Positions 18,485-28,338 are shown, numbered from the stretch's first letter. The stretch: 49,285 bases of DNA from Hydrogenobacter sp. (GCA_023255875.1 JAGDVY010000039.1:1-49285), one strand, 5' to 3'. The notes: generated by a model not told the origin, from the sequence alone. Program-made: numbers and translations.

Positions 18485-19392
18485 AAAGGAAATAGAGTAG
18501 TCATATGTGGTGGTGGATGGGCAGGGCTTACTGTTGCCAAGTATCTCAAAAAAGAGAATCCTAATATAGAAAAGAAGACCAAATTTCTTCTCATGTCCCA
18601 TATCTAATGAATGGCTTGCCAACCTTGTAAATCTTGATTTTCTGTCTCATGACTACAATCAGCCTGTTTCCAAGTATGGATACAGATTTATAAACGCAGT
18701 GGTTGTAGGCATAGAAAGGGACAGAAAGAGAGTTTATACCAATCATGGTTACATAGAGTATGACTACCTTGTGTTAGCTCCCGGCATCCGCTACAATTAC
18801 AACGCATGGTTTAAGGGTGATAAGGAAGCGTATGTCTTTAAGAAGAATAATGTAATGTAAAGGGAAGAGTTATCATACTTGATCCTAAGGAAGACATAGT
18901 TCCCAAGGGTCCCGGTTTTAGAGCTGCTTATGAACAGCTGTATCTGAGTATAGTGGAGTATGTTCCCAAAGCTCAAATAAAGGAAGTGTTATAAAAACCA
19001 CCACATCAGGCAGGAGAACTTGTATGGATGGTAGACCTTATAGCACAAAGGACAAAGATGGCAAACCTACAGGCTGGGCGGATAGGATCCTCTCACCTTC
19101 CAAGCTAAAACTGACCCACATGTATTCTTGGCGGGTGATGTCAATAGTGGCAAAGATTATAGCAGGACGCATAGCAGGAAAAGACGTAAAGCCTACACTT
19201 CCAGACAACACTTGCTACTCTATGGTCAATGATGATCCTCAAGAAGCCATAGTCATAAGCGTTACTTATGACTACAATGACAAAGAGAAGAAGATAGTGC
19301 CAAAGCCAAAGGTAATAAACGAACGCTCTATAGACCTTGCCAAGGCAACTTATGAATGGGCAAAGAGCCTGTACAGAGACATGTTCTCATAA
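18485..19392 (+). pseudogene. FccB/SoxF-like sulfide dehydrogenase flavoprotein, degraded
   Basis: GNRVVICGGGWAGLTVAKYLKKENP; SCPISNEWLANLVNLDFLSHDYN; YDYLVLAPGIRYNYNAWF; GRVIILDPKEDIVPKGPGFRAAYEQLYLSIVEYVPKAQIKEV; PPHQAGELVW; DPHVFLAGDVNSGK; IVAKIIAGRIAGKD...NTCYSMVNDDPQEAIVISVTY. Pieces lie in different frames with stops and internal deletions. Confidence 0.85.
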
Positions 19393-19410
19393 TTTGAGAG
19401 GAGCATAAAC

Positions 19411-19780
19411 ATGGACAGAAGAGATTTTATAAAAACCTGCGGAACTGTAGCGGTGGCGTCCTTTTTGGACGCTGGCTTTTTTCCACTGTATTAGCTAATC
19501 AAGAAGGATTCTTTAAACCTTACAAATATGCTTCTATCAATGGAGCTATCCTACAAAGGAGTATGCCTTTATAAACTACTATCCTCCTGACAAGCCTTCA
19601 CAAACTACCAAAAAGGCGGGCGTCATACAGTGCTGTGCGCATCTCTCTGTCTTTAATCCAAAGGCAGGTGGGAAAGTTTTAGATGGTCCAGCAAAACTGC
19701 CTTTAGCGTCGGTGGTGCTAGAAAATGCGTTGTTTTGGAGGTGGAAAAGTACGTCAAAGAGGTTATCAGATGCTAAAAAT
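19411..19780 (+). pseudogene. Rieske-like iron-sulfur protein with Tat-type leader, degraded
   Basis: MDRRDFIKTCGTVAVASFLDAGFFPLY-TAG (19492-19494); frameshift; YYPPDKPSQTTKKAGVIQCCAHLSVFNPKAGGKVLDGPAKLPLASVVLE resembles Rieske box 1 and downstream, without box 2 CPCHG. Confidence 0.55.
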
Positions 19781-19818
19781 GTAATATAATTTTCCTCCTA
19801 AGGTTTAGGAGGTAAAGG

Positions 19819-20166
19819 ATGAGAGTAAAGGGTCCATCTTCAAGGAAGTTCAAAAAGAAGATACTAAAGCTCGCAAAGGGTTTTAGAGGACAGAGGAAGA
19901 ATGTTTATAGAAGAGCAAAGGAGTATGTGTTTAGAGCTCTGCAGTATCAGTACAGAGACAGAAGACAAAGAAAGAGAGAGTTCAGAAGGTTGTGGATAGC
20001 AAGGATAAACGCGGCGGTCAGGCTTCACGGCATGTCCTATAGCAAATTCATGGCGGGTCTAAAGAAGGCAGGCATAGACCTAAACAGGAAAGTTCTTGCT
20101 GAAATGGCGGTAAGAGACCCAGAAGCTTTTGCTAAGATAGTGGATAAAGCTAAAGCAGCCTTATGA
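19819..20166 (+). CDS. rplT: 50S ribosomal protein L20
   Basis: [34 protein letters not shown]...[23 protein letters not shown]. Confidence 0.98.
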   Translation: MRVKGPSSRKFKKKILKLAKGFRGQRKNVYRRAKEYVFRALQYQYRDRRQRKREFRRLWIARINAAVRLHGMSYSKFMAGLKKAGIDLNRKVLAEMAVRDPEAFAKIVDKAKAAL

Positions 20167-21179
20167 TAGACCCTTCAGAGGTAAAAAGACAAGCAGAAAG
20201 GGACATAAAGGAAGCGGATAGCTTACAAAAACTCTCTCAAGTAAAGGCAAAGTATCTTGGAAAAGAGGGGGTCATTACCCTCTCTCTTAAAGGTATAAAG
20301 GATCTGCCTCAGGAGAAAAGGAGGGAGTACGGATCAAAGCTGAATGCTTTAAAGGAGTTTGTAGAAAAGCTCATAAAAGAAAAGGAAGAATACCTTAAGA
20401 ATCGTGAGATAGAAGAAAAGCTTAGCGCTCAGTGGGTGGATATGTCCGTCCCACTGGAAAGCCTAGTGGGAGCTTTGCATCCCATCACACAGACACTCAC
20501 TCGTATAAGGGACATCTTTGTCAGTATGGGTTTTTCAGTGTTTGAAGGTCCAGAGATGGAACTTGAAAGTTATAACTTTGACCTTCTGAACATACCCAAG
20601 GAACACCCAGCAAGGGACATGCAGGACACTTTCTATCTAAACATGGAGGGGTACCTTCTGAGGACTCACACTTCTCCAGCGCAGATAAGGGTCATGCTTC
20701 TTCAGAAACCACCCATACAGGTCATAGCACCTGGCAAAGTTTATAGAAGAGATGACGATCCTACTCACTCGCCTATGTTTCATCAAGTAGAGGGTCTTGT
20801 AGTGAATGAGTATGCAAATTTCAAACACATGAAGTACACCATAGAAGCTTTCCTCAAGACCTTTTTTGAGAAAGATGTGCCTGTAAGGTTTAGAGCATCT
20901 TACTTTCCTTTCACCGAGCCTTCTGCGGAGGTGGATATAGGTTGTGTAATATGTGAAGGTTTGGGATGCAGAGTATGTAAGGGTTCTGGATGGTTGGAAG
21001 TTATGGGTTGTGGTATGGTGCATCCCAGGGTCTTAGAAAACTGCGGTGTGGATACGGAGCTTTATCAAGGTTTTGCCTTTGGAATGGGTGTAGAAAGGCT
21101 TTGTATGCTCTACTTTGGCATAGACAACATAAAGCTCTTTTACGAAAACGATCTTAGATTTCTGAAACAATTTATATAA
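20163..21179 (+). CDS. pheS: phenylalanine-tRNA ligase alpha subunit
   Basis: [51 protein letters not shown]. Confidence 0.97.
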   Translation: MIDPSEVKRQAERDIKEADSLQKLSQVKAKYLGKEGVITLSLKGIKDLPQEKRREYGSKLNALKEFVEKLIKEKEEYLKNREIEEKLSAQWVDMSVPLESLVGALHPITQTLTRIRDIFVSMGFSVFEGPEMELESYNFDLLNIPKEHPARDMQDTFYLNMEGYLLRTHTSPAQIRVMLLQKPPIQVIAPGKVYRRDDDPTHSPMFHQVEGLVVNEYANFKHMKYTIEAFLKTFFEKDVPVRFRASYFPFTEPSAEVDIGCVICEGLGCRVCKGSGWLEVMGCGMVHPRVLENCGVDTELYQGFAFGMGVERLCMLYFGIDNIKLFYENDLRFLKQFI

Positions 21180-21181
21180 TT

Positions 21182-21391
21182 ATGGAGATAAAGGTCATCT
21201 ACAGAGGTCAGGAAAAGGTATTACATTTTGAAGGAGAAAGGGTCAGAGCAAAAGATATTCTAAAAGCTCTGAATCTCTCAAAGGATTATGCCTTTGTTGT
21301 CAAGAACGATGAGGTGGTAAGTGAGGAAGAAATTATAAACCCCGGTGATCGCATAAGGGTCATAAACGCCATATCTGGAGGTGTCCTTTGA
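21182..21391 (+). CDS. ThiS/MoaD/TtuB-like ubiquitin-fold sulfur carrier, C-terminus ...SGGVL
   Basis: beta-grasp pattern, FVVKNDEVVSEEEIINPGDRIRVINAISGGVL. Confidence 0.85.
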   Translation: MEIKVIYRGQEKVLHFEGERVRAKDILKALNLSKDYAFVVKNDEVVSEEEIINPGDRIRVINAISGGVL

Positions 21392-22296
21392 GAAAGTGTG
21401 TAAAGTGCAATAAAAAGGCACAAGTTTATTTACACGCGCACAGACTCTCTCTTTGTGGAGAGCATTACATAGAATGGTTTGAAAACAGAGTAGAGAGAAC
21501 CATAAAAGAGTTCAGAATGTTCACAAAGAAAAATAAGATTCTTGTTGCAGTGTCTGGAGGTAAAGATAGCCTCTCTCTTTGGCATGCGCTCACCAAACTT
21601 GGATATCAGGCAGATGGTTTTTACATAAACTTAGGTATAGGTGAGTACTCTCAAAAGTCTTTACAAAAGGCTAAGTCCTTTGCGGAAAAATACCATCTTA
21701 CCCTACACACCTTAGACCTCTCAACGGAGATAGCAAGTATTCCCGAGCTTACATCTTACGACAATAGGCCTGCATGCTCTGTGTGTGGTAGCGTAAAGAG
21801 GTACTATATGAACAAATTTGCAAGGGAAAAGGGATACACAGTGCTGGCTACTGGGCACAACTTAGATGATGAGTCTGCGGTCCTTTTTGCTAACACCTTA
21901 AGCTGGAATGTGGAGTATCTAAAAAGGCAGTATCCCGTTTTGCCAGAAGATGATGGGTTTGTCAGAAAGGTAAAACCTCTGTGTAAGATAAGCGAGAAAG
22001 AAAGCGCTCTTTATGCAGTTTTGTCAGGTATAGATTATATAGAAGAGGAATGCCCCTTTTCTGAGGGTGCTACCTCTATAGATCACAAGATCTACCTCTC
22101 ACAACTTGAGGAAAAAAGCCCCGGCACAAAGTTGAGATTCTACAGCGAGTTTCTAAGGAAGATGTATCCCCTTTTGAAGGAAAGTTCCAAAGGAAACCTG
22201 CAGAAATGCGAAGTTTGCGGAGAACCATCTAATAATTCCATCTGCAATGTTTGCAGGCTCAAGCTAAAACTGATCTCACAGAAAGAAAAGATTTAA
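21388..22296 (+). CDS. TtuA/TtcA-family tRNA 2-thiolation ATPase (TTG start)
   Basis: CxxC N-terminal zinc motif, PP-loop VAVSGGKDSLSLWHAL, CSVCGSVKRYYMN, C-terminal CEVCGEPSNNSICNVC. Confidence 0.92.
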   Translation: MRKCVKCNKKAQVYLHAHRLSLCGEHYIEWFENRVERTIKEFRMFTKKNKILVAVSGGKDSLSLWHALTKLGYQADGFYINLGIGEYSQKSLQKAKSFAEKYHLTLHTLDLSTEIASIPELTSYDNRPACSVCGSVKRYYMNKFAREKGYTVLATGHNLDDESAVLFANTLSWNVEYLKRQYPVLPEDDGFVRKVKPLCKISEKESALYAVLSGIDYIEEECPFSEGATSIDHKIYLSQLEEKSPGTKLRFYSEFLRKMYPLLKESSKGNLQKCEVCGEPSNNSICNVCRLKLKLISQKEKI

Positions 22297-23325
22297 AACA
22301 AGTACAGGAATCAATAGCGCAGAAAAGCTTAAAAGACTAAGCTGATGACTATGAAAAATTCCAAATAATGTGGAGTATAACAAAATGCCTCCTAAATGTG
22401 ATGCAAAATAAAAGAACATAAACCTGTGTATGTATTCCTCCTTTGGGTATCTATAGTAAAGGTAAGTACGGAAAAATACCCAATAAAAGGCTATGCTGAC
22501 GCCTACCATCACTGCAAGAAGGGGAAAAAGCGACGGAAATCCCAGAAGAGCTGGTATACCCATCATGATCAGGATAGTGAGCGTACCAAAGTTCTTTATT
22601 CCAAGCTTTTCCACCAAAAAAGGCGAAACTATTGCGCAGAAAAACGCCGTAAGCAGTGCTATACCAAAAAGTTTGTGTATATAAGCTTCATTAAGTGCAG
22701 AGCTATCTCTGAGCACATAGTAAGCCATGGAAGATAAAACTTCCGCATACTCACCCATAATCCAGACTACAAACACTTCCGCCAAGAACTTAGGTCTCTT
22801 TATCTGAGAAAAGCCCAACTTTTTGATACTAAAGGGAACACCCCTTAAAGACAACATAGAGATCAAAACAAAGGAGTAAAGCAAAGACATCAAAGGCAGG
22901 TTTAAACCTTCAAAGATCATAAGTAAGCCCAAAGCTAAAAAACCACCTGCGTAGGACAATCCTACCGCAGTTTCAAACTTTTCAAACTTGGTTGCCAATA
23001 CTTCATACCAAAAGAAAAAAGCTGTGTGAAAGACTGCAAAAAGAAAGAGAAGAAGTAACACAAAAGAGTTGTAAGGTAGAAAACCTATTAACAGAGAAAG
23101 AACAAAAAGCGCAGTGAGGTAGAAGCTGTAATTTAAGACTTTTATGCGGTACATGCCTGCCCACAAAAGTAAAAAACCTAAAGCGTTTGCCACAGATATA
23201 GCATAACCGTAGGTACTTGTACTTAAGAGTCCGTAGCTTTTTGAAGGAAAGTAGATGTAGATCAAAAAAGAGGAAAATATAGTATCTACAAACTCAAAAA
23301 GTATGTATAAAAGGAAAAGTATCAT
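22276..23325 (-). CDS. multi-pass membrane protein (MFS-like)
   Basis: About 10-12 hydrophobic segments. Confidence 0.65.
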   Translation of the reverse strand: MILFLLYILFEFVDTIFSSFLIYIYFPSKSYGLLSTSTYGYAISVANALGFLLLWAGMYRIKVLNYSFYLTALFVLSLLIGFLPYNSFVLLLLFLFAVFHTAFFFWYEVLATKFEKFETAVGLSYAGGFLALGLLMIFEGLNLPLMSLLYSFVLISMLSLRGVPFSIKKLGFSQIKRPKFLAEVFVVWIMGEYAEVLSSMAYYVLRDSSALNEAYIHKLFGIALLTAFFCAIVSPFLVEKLGIKNFGTLTILIMMGIPALLGFPSLFPLLAVMVGVSIAFYWVFFRTYLYYRYPKEEYIHRFMFFYFASHLGGILLYSTLFGIFHSHQLSLLSFSALLIPVLVLNLFFL

Positions 23326-24470
23326 CTTTCTTCACCCATTTGCATATCCAATACTACAGTAAAGACGGAAGCATCTCTTTTGAAGCTCACCTGTATACCC
23401 AATCTTTTGGCTATTTCATCCACTATGGTAAGACCCAGTCCGTAGGATGTATCTTCTATATCAAGTTTGCTTTTTTCATCAGTTACGTTGCTCATAAATA
23501 TCCTTAATTTGTCGTTTCTAATCTCTCCACTTATTTTTATCTCTGTGTTTTCTTTAGCGTATTTTACCGCATTGTCCAGAAGGTTAAGAAACAAAGTGTA
23601 AAGAAGCTCGTAATCAGAAAGCACCTGCACATTAGGAACATGCTCAGCACTTATAGTGAGATTTTTGGCATACAGGTTGGCTTGGTAAAACTCCACCAGT
23701 TCAGATATAAGACCTTTTATGTTTATCAGTGTGATTTTTGTAGGTTTTAGCTCAAGTTCCGAAAGGACCTTTAGGTTTTTCATGAGTTTTATGATGCGCC
23801 TAATGGCTCTTTCTATAGCCTGTTTTACGTCTTCATCCGCTTTTATATGGGATAGGTTCATGAGTATTATGCTAAGTGGAGTTTTCACCTCGTGAGACAG
23901 GTAAAGAGCAACTTTCTTTAGCTCCTTTGAGTAAAGCTCATAATCATGCAGATGTTTTCTTATATCAAGCACAGACAGAAAAGCTACAACCAAAGCGGTT
24001 ATAACAGAAGAAAAGACGGAAGATAAAAGAAGAAGATTTACTCTTTTTTCTATTTTTGCCTTAGGCAGTGCAACAACCACCTTACAAAGAGAAGTATTGC
24101 ACAGAAATTTATCCACATAAACTAAATAGTTCCCAATATCCTGAGCCTGACCGGGCATAGGTTTTAGGCTTATTAAGTAGTTTGCGTCTTTTAAATTCTC
24201 CAACCTTCTGTTAGAACTGAGTATTTTCCCTTTACTGTCTATTATCAGGATTATATAGTCATAACCTAGGTACTGATTGTCCAAAATGTCCTCATCGTGA
24301 TTCAGAAAGTCTACAAGTCTTTCACCCGTCTTCAAAAGATTTTCACTTTCCAAGTCATCTATGTATGACTTAAAGCTTAAAAAGCTAAAGGTAAAAAAGG
24401 TGCCTATAGGTAAGAGAAATTTGAAAAAGCTAAAGAAGAAAGCTTTATACAGGCTCTTTGGACTTTTCAT
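23322..24470 (-). CDS. sensor histidine kinase
   Basis: DHp YLSHEVKTPLSIILMNLSH; N box LFLNLLDNAVKYA; G box YGLGLTIVDEIAKRLG. Confidence 0.92.
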   Translation of the reverse strand: MKSPKSLYKAFFFSFFKFLLPIGTFFTFSFLSFKSYIDDLESENLLKTGERLVDFLNHDEDILDNQYLGYDYIILIIDSKGKILSSNRRLENLKDANYLISLKPMPGQAQDIGNYLVYVDKFLCNTSLCKVVVALPKAKIEKRVNLLLLSSVFSSVITALVVAFLSVLDIRKHLHDYELYSKELKKVALYLSHEVKTPLSIILMNLSHIKADEDVKQAIERAIRRIIKLMKNLKVLSELELKPTKITLINIKGLISELVEFYQANLYAKNLTISAEHVPNVQVLSDYELLYTLFLNLLDNAVKYAKENTEIKISGEIRNDKLRIFMSNVTDEKSKLDIEDTSYGLGLTIVDEIAKRLGIQVSFKRDASVFTVVLDMQMGEER

Positions 24471-25125
24471 ACCTTAGGGTATATCCCACACCCGGATGGC
24501 TTACTATATCAAATCCGTAGTTTCTTAGCAATTTTCTTAGGTTATGAACGTGCGTCCTTAGAGCGTCAATGCTAGCATCTTCATAAGAGCTCCATGCATA
24601 GGAAAAGAGAGTATCATAAGAGGTTACCTTTCCTATGTTTTCCAGAAGTTTTATAAGGATCATTACTTGCTTTTTAGGAAGTAAAAGGGTTTCTCCCTTT
24701 ATGCGTACGGTCATGGAAAAGGGATCTATCTCCATATCTTCGTACACTATAGTTCGGTTTTTTGTGATGTTTTTTACTCTTCTGAGGACAACCTCTATCC
24801 TTGTTAAAAGCTCTTCTGGATTAAAGGGTTTTACCATGTAATCGTCCGCTCCCATCTTCAAACATCTTACCTTTTCAGAAACATCATCTACTACTGTTAG
24901 GACTATTGTGGGAATATTCTTATCACTAAGTATGGGTATAAGCTTAGTTCCATCTTCTTTACCAAGGAAAAGATCGAGTACGCACACATCAAAAACTTCC
25001 CTTTCAAGCAATTCAAGCGCAGAACTCACACTTTTTGCCACCGCACAATCCCAACCTGCAGAAGAGAAAAGCTTGCTTATAGGAAGCGCTAAATCTATTT
25101 CGTCCTCAACCAAAAGAACTTTCAT
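24445..25125 (-). CDS. OmpR-family response regulator
   Basis: LLVEDEIDLALPISKLF, VLDLFLGKEDG, KMGADDYMVKPFNPEEL, winged-helix C-terminus. Confidence 0.94.
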   Translation of the reverse strand: MKVLLVEDEIDLALPISKLFSSAGWDCAVAKSVSSALELLEREVFDVCVLDLFLGKEDGTKLIPILSDKNIPTIVLTVVDDVSEKVRCLKMGADDYMVKPFNPEELLTRIEVVLRRVKNITKNRTIVYEDMEIDPFSMTVRIKGETLLLPKKQVMILIKLLENIGKVTSYDTLFSYAWSSYEDASIDALRTHVHNLRKLLRNYGFDIVSHPGVGYTLRYEKSKEPV

Positions 25126-25541
25126 AATACACTAACCTCACATAAAGGAAGTCCTCGCCAAAAAGTTTAAATCTCCTAACTTTATCTAATTTATAACCTG
25201 AATTTTTAAGTATCCTTTCTCTTTTTGGTGAGAAAAACCACATGAAGTGTGGCTCTACAAGAGCAACTATGGACAGAGGCTTAAAGAGCTTTTCTATGCT
25301 TCTCATTATGTGTTATAAAGTTAGAGGAATCGATAATTACAAGATCCTCAATGTAGGCTCTACCTCTTCTATAGCTGTAGACTAAGTATCCCACATCTTG
25401 TGTTGAAGACCTAAATATGTAAGCTTTTTTGCGCTGAAACAGTTCTCTTACTTCAATATCACTGAGCCCTTTCCAAACTTTTAGTTCTAAGGATTTTAGT
25501 TTTTCCAGGAGCTCTGGTGTATTCACCTCTAGCATGTCCAT
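25106..25541 (-). pseudogene. GNAT-family acetyltransferase, split/degraded
   Basis: ORFs 25281..25541 (..AYIEDLVIIDSSNF) and 25106..25306 (MRSIEKLFKPLSIVALVEP..FGEDFLYVRLVYYE) look like consecutive GNAT pieces in different frames; acetyl-CoA RGxG loop missing at the junction. Confidence 0.6.
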
Positions 25542-25602
25542 TTTCTTTCAATTTTAAATTGAGGATATAAATTTTTTATAAAGTTGAGATTTAAATGATT
25601 GA

Positions 25603-25627
25603 CCGGGCAAGTGCCCGGCCTTTTTTT
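25603..25627 (+). terminator. intrinsic terminator-like hairpin (CCGGGC-AAGT-GCCCGG CC TTTTTTT)
   Basis: GC-rich stem followed by T7 on the + strand; both flanking genes are on the - strand. Confidence 0.6.
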
Positions 25628-26921
25628 ATCCGTAGTTTCTTACTATCACTATAAGTCCGACTCCTATAAACACAACTGCCCACAGAACAACTATGAAAAC
25701 GGAGGCATCTCCAAGATGGTGTTCCATTTCCGAAGCTTCATAAACTTTCCCCTTGGGTGTTTTTCCTGCTCTGTAAGCCATCCACCAAGCGTAAGCGTAA
25801 AGGATAATTCCTGTCAGAAGAGTTCCGAAAAAGAGAAGTGGACTAAGAAATTCTAAATTCATTTTGTAGTTATAGATAGAATAGCCAAACCTTGCAGTAG
25901 AAGCTATCCTAAGATACTCTCTGAAAACTGCTATGAGCAGTATGGCTACTCCGCCAGCTAATAGAGAGGGTATAGCCATCTTAGCTGGATCTTTCTGTGC
26001 AGCAAGTATCACGCCTGCACATAGTACAAGTCCAAGAACTGAAAGCCATGTAAAAATGCTAGTTTTTGCATTCCAATCTTGAGGAATTGTGAGTATGTAA
26101 AGAATGTGGAATAATAACCAACCTATACCTGCATACAGAGCAAACTTAGCTCCTACCCTTCCTGCCCAATCAAGATAATCTCTATCCATATCTTCTCTGT
26201 TTCTAAAGTACCAGTTATAGAGCATTAGAAACACACCGCTCACCGATATGGAAGGAAATACTAAGAAAGCCAGATACCTGAAGATGTTAAATGCATATAT
26301 GTTCCAGCCACTTATGTTCATGGTTGTTCCGTTTGATGTATACCAGCTTACCCACTTTTCGGGGAACAGAGCTTGATAGTTAACAACGTGTATGATGAAA
26401 CCCACAAGCAACAAGAGTACTATACCAACGACAGACATAAACAGCGAAAGCGATGGTTTTTCTTTCATAAAGTATGCTCCCCATATAAAGTAGTATCCTA
26501 TGAGCAGGAAAACTATAAATAGTACGTACCACCATGCGGACAGGTTAGCAGACGTATACCAAAGAGGGTCGTATATAACCTGATAGAAGAGTAAGGGAGC
26601 AACTCCAAGAACTATGGCTAGTGAGACAGAGACTTTTGAAAGCTCAATAGTTGCTTTGCTGAGTCTGTGCCATCTTTCTCCACCCTTTATAAAGCCATAT
26701 ATGGCAATAAAAAGGCCACCTATAGAGGTATAGACAAAAACCATGTGAAGAGCCCATGTGAGCACCTGAAGCACTTGCATAACAACTGGGAAAAAGGGGG
26801 CCCCCGCGGGGTCAGCCATTGCCTTTAGCATAGAACCAGGATCCGCCGCAAGGGCTAGCTTTCCACCAACTAACGTAAAGGGCAGAACAGCTAACAAAAA
26901 CCATCTTACAATTTCCCGCAT
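25626..26921 (-). CDS. multi-pass membrane subunit partnering the bd-like/cytochrome c protein
   Basis: About 9-10 TM segments; N-terminal signal-like segment; overlapping operon with 26926..28338. Confidence 0.7.
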   Translation of the reverse strand: MREIVRWFLLAVLPFTLVGGKLALAADPGSMLKAMADPAGAPFFPVVMQVLQVLTWALHMVFVYTSIGGLFIAIYGFIKGGERWHRLSKATIELSKVSVSLAIVLGVAPLLFYQVIYDPLWYTSANLSAWWYVLFIVFLLIGYYFIWGAYFMKEKPSLSLFMSVVGIVLLLLVGFIIHVVNYQALFPEKWVSWYTSNGTTMNISGWNIYAFNIFRYLAFLVFPSISVSGVFLMLYNWYFRNREDMDRDYLDWAGRVGAKFALYAGIGWLLFHILYILTIPQDWNAKTSIFTWLSVLGLVLCAGVILAAQKDPAKMAIPSLLAGGVAILLIAVFREYLRIASTARFGYSIYNYKMNLEFLSPLLFFGTLLTGIILYAYAWWMAYRAGKTPKGKVYEASEMEHHLGDASVFIVVLWAVVFIGVGLIVIVRNYG

Positions 26922-26925
26922 GGCA

Positions 26926-28338
26926 TTACCTCCTTATAGCTTCCGCAGAAGATTTAGGTACTTCTATCTTGGCAGAAACAGAACCACCCTTGGAGATCAT
27001 ATAGGCTATGTATGCAGAGAGAGCTTTAATTTCTTGATCAGTACCTGTAAGCTTGGGCATATAAGGAGGATGATTTTCCCTCATATAGCTAACAAGGAAA
27101 TTGTATACAGCATTTGGATCGGTCATACCTGCAAACTTCTGTCCGAAAGGTCTAAGACCAGTGGATCCAGTAACGTTATGACATCCAGAGCATTGCAAAA
27201 CAGCAACCGCTTTACCAGCCATAATCTCGTTTTCTGGAGTTATCTTTTTAAGACCTTCAGGAACAAAGGGATTCACAGTGAGCAAACCTTTTTCGTTTAT
27301 TATAGGAACTTCTGACTTTATACCTTTTGCAGGTACATCTCTGGAAACAATTTGATTAACCCATATGAACTCACCTGCTACATAAGGTTTTCTCAATGTT
27401 TCTCTTATTTTTTCCTCAGGATATATGCCCGCAAAGAAGATAAGTATGTATATGGGATAAGCCATCCAGAACCTTGCTGCAGTAGGTCTAATTGCAGTCC
27501 AGAGAAAGTTAGCCAGAACAAGGAGAATTATAACCATTATGGGTAGTTTTAGGTAAATGGGTATAACATTGTTGAGTATAATATCGCTCCTTTGAGGAAG
27601 GGTTGATACATACCATGCAAAGAACATAAGTCCAAAAACTGTACCTCCTATGCCCCAGTAAGACAAGGTTTTGACTATGTCTTTATAGGTCTTTTCGTTA
27701 ATTTCTTTCCTCATAAGGCTTGCTATAGCGATTCCGACAGTACCAGCTATGGCAAACATGAAAGATGTTCTTTCAAGCAAGTGAGGGAAGTAATTCTTGT
27801 TGTAAAAGGCATCTAGTATATTGCCCGTTTCGAACCACTTTTCATGACCAGGTGAAAGCATAAAGGAGAGTATACCCACTATGATGTACATGGTTGCCCA
27901 AGATCCTATGGCAAAGGTCCATGCTAGCCTGAGCCAGCTTCTTTGGTCTATTCTACCTAAAGTGTAAAAGAGAATATATACGAGTGTGACTTCCGCTACA
28001 AACCATATCCATTCAGCAGCCCAAACCCATACAAAGTTATGAATAAGAGCGGATATACCCCGTGGATTTACTACTGTTGCGGAAAACCATATACCTGGAC
28101 CTGATATAGAACCAGACACGTAGGAAAAGACAAGAAGTCCCAAGAGATACTTCTTGATGTAGTTGTAGATCTGCGGTTGATTCTCTTTGTAGGCTTTGGT
28201 AGCCAAATATGCTAAAAGTATGGAAGCACCTACCGACGTATGAGACGCCATCACGTGGATACTAGCTATGAGGGCTATAGTAAGTCCGCTACCTATTGTA
28301 GGTACATACCACATGGGATAAAAGCCTAGCACATCCAT
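26926..28338 (-). CDS. cytochrome bd superfamily-like membrane protein with C-terminal cytochrome c domain
   Basis: CydA-like helix pattern (SIHVMASHTSVGASILLAYLATKAY; AAEWIWFVAEVTLVYILFYTLGRI), C-terminal heme c site CSGCH and PPYMPKL Met ligand region. Start trimmed to MDVLGF after AAGGAGGTG. Confidence 0.7.
   Translation of the reverse strand: MDVLGFYPMWYVPTIGSGLTIALIASIHVMASHTSVGASILLAYLATKAYKENQPQIYNYIKKYLLGLLVFSYVSGSISGPGIWFSATVVNPRGISALIHNFVWVWAAEWIWFVAEVTLVYILFYTLGRIDQRSWLRLAWTFAIGSWATMYIIVGILSFMLSPGHEKWFETGNILDAFYNKNYFPHLLERTSFMFAIAGTVGIAIASLMRKEINEKTYKDIVKTLSYWGIGGTVFGLMFFAWYVSTLPQRSDIILNNVIPIYLKLPIMVIILLVLANFLWTAIRPTAARFWMAYPIYILIFFAGIYPEEKIRETLRKPYVAGEFIWVNQIVSRDVPAKGIKSEVPIINEKGLLTVNPFVPEGLKKITPENEIMAGKAVAVLQCSGCHNVTGSTGLRPFGQKFAGMTDPNAVYNFLVSYMRENHPPYMPKLTGTDQEIKALSAYIAYMISKGGSVSAKIEVPKSSAEAIRR

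Noticed and set aside
20637-21023. Long antisense ORFs inside pheS, tkt, rho, argH, trpD and others
   Set aside because: Frames opposite strongly conserved genes with no motifs; typical codon-bias shadows.
26801-26822. GC-rich run GGGGGCCCCCGCGGGG inside 25626..26921
   Set aside because: Encodes ADPAGAP within an intact signal-adjacent region; explained by coding sequence.
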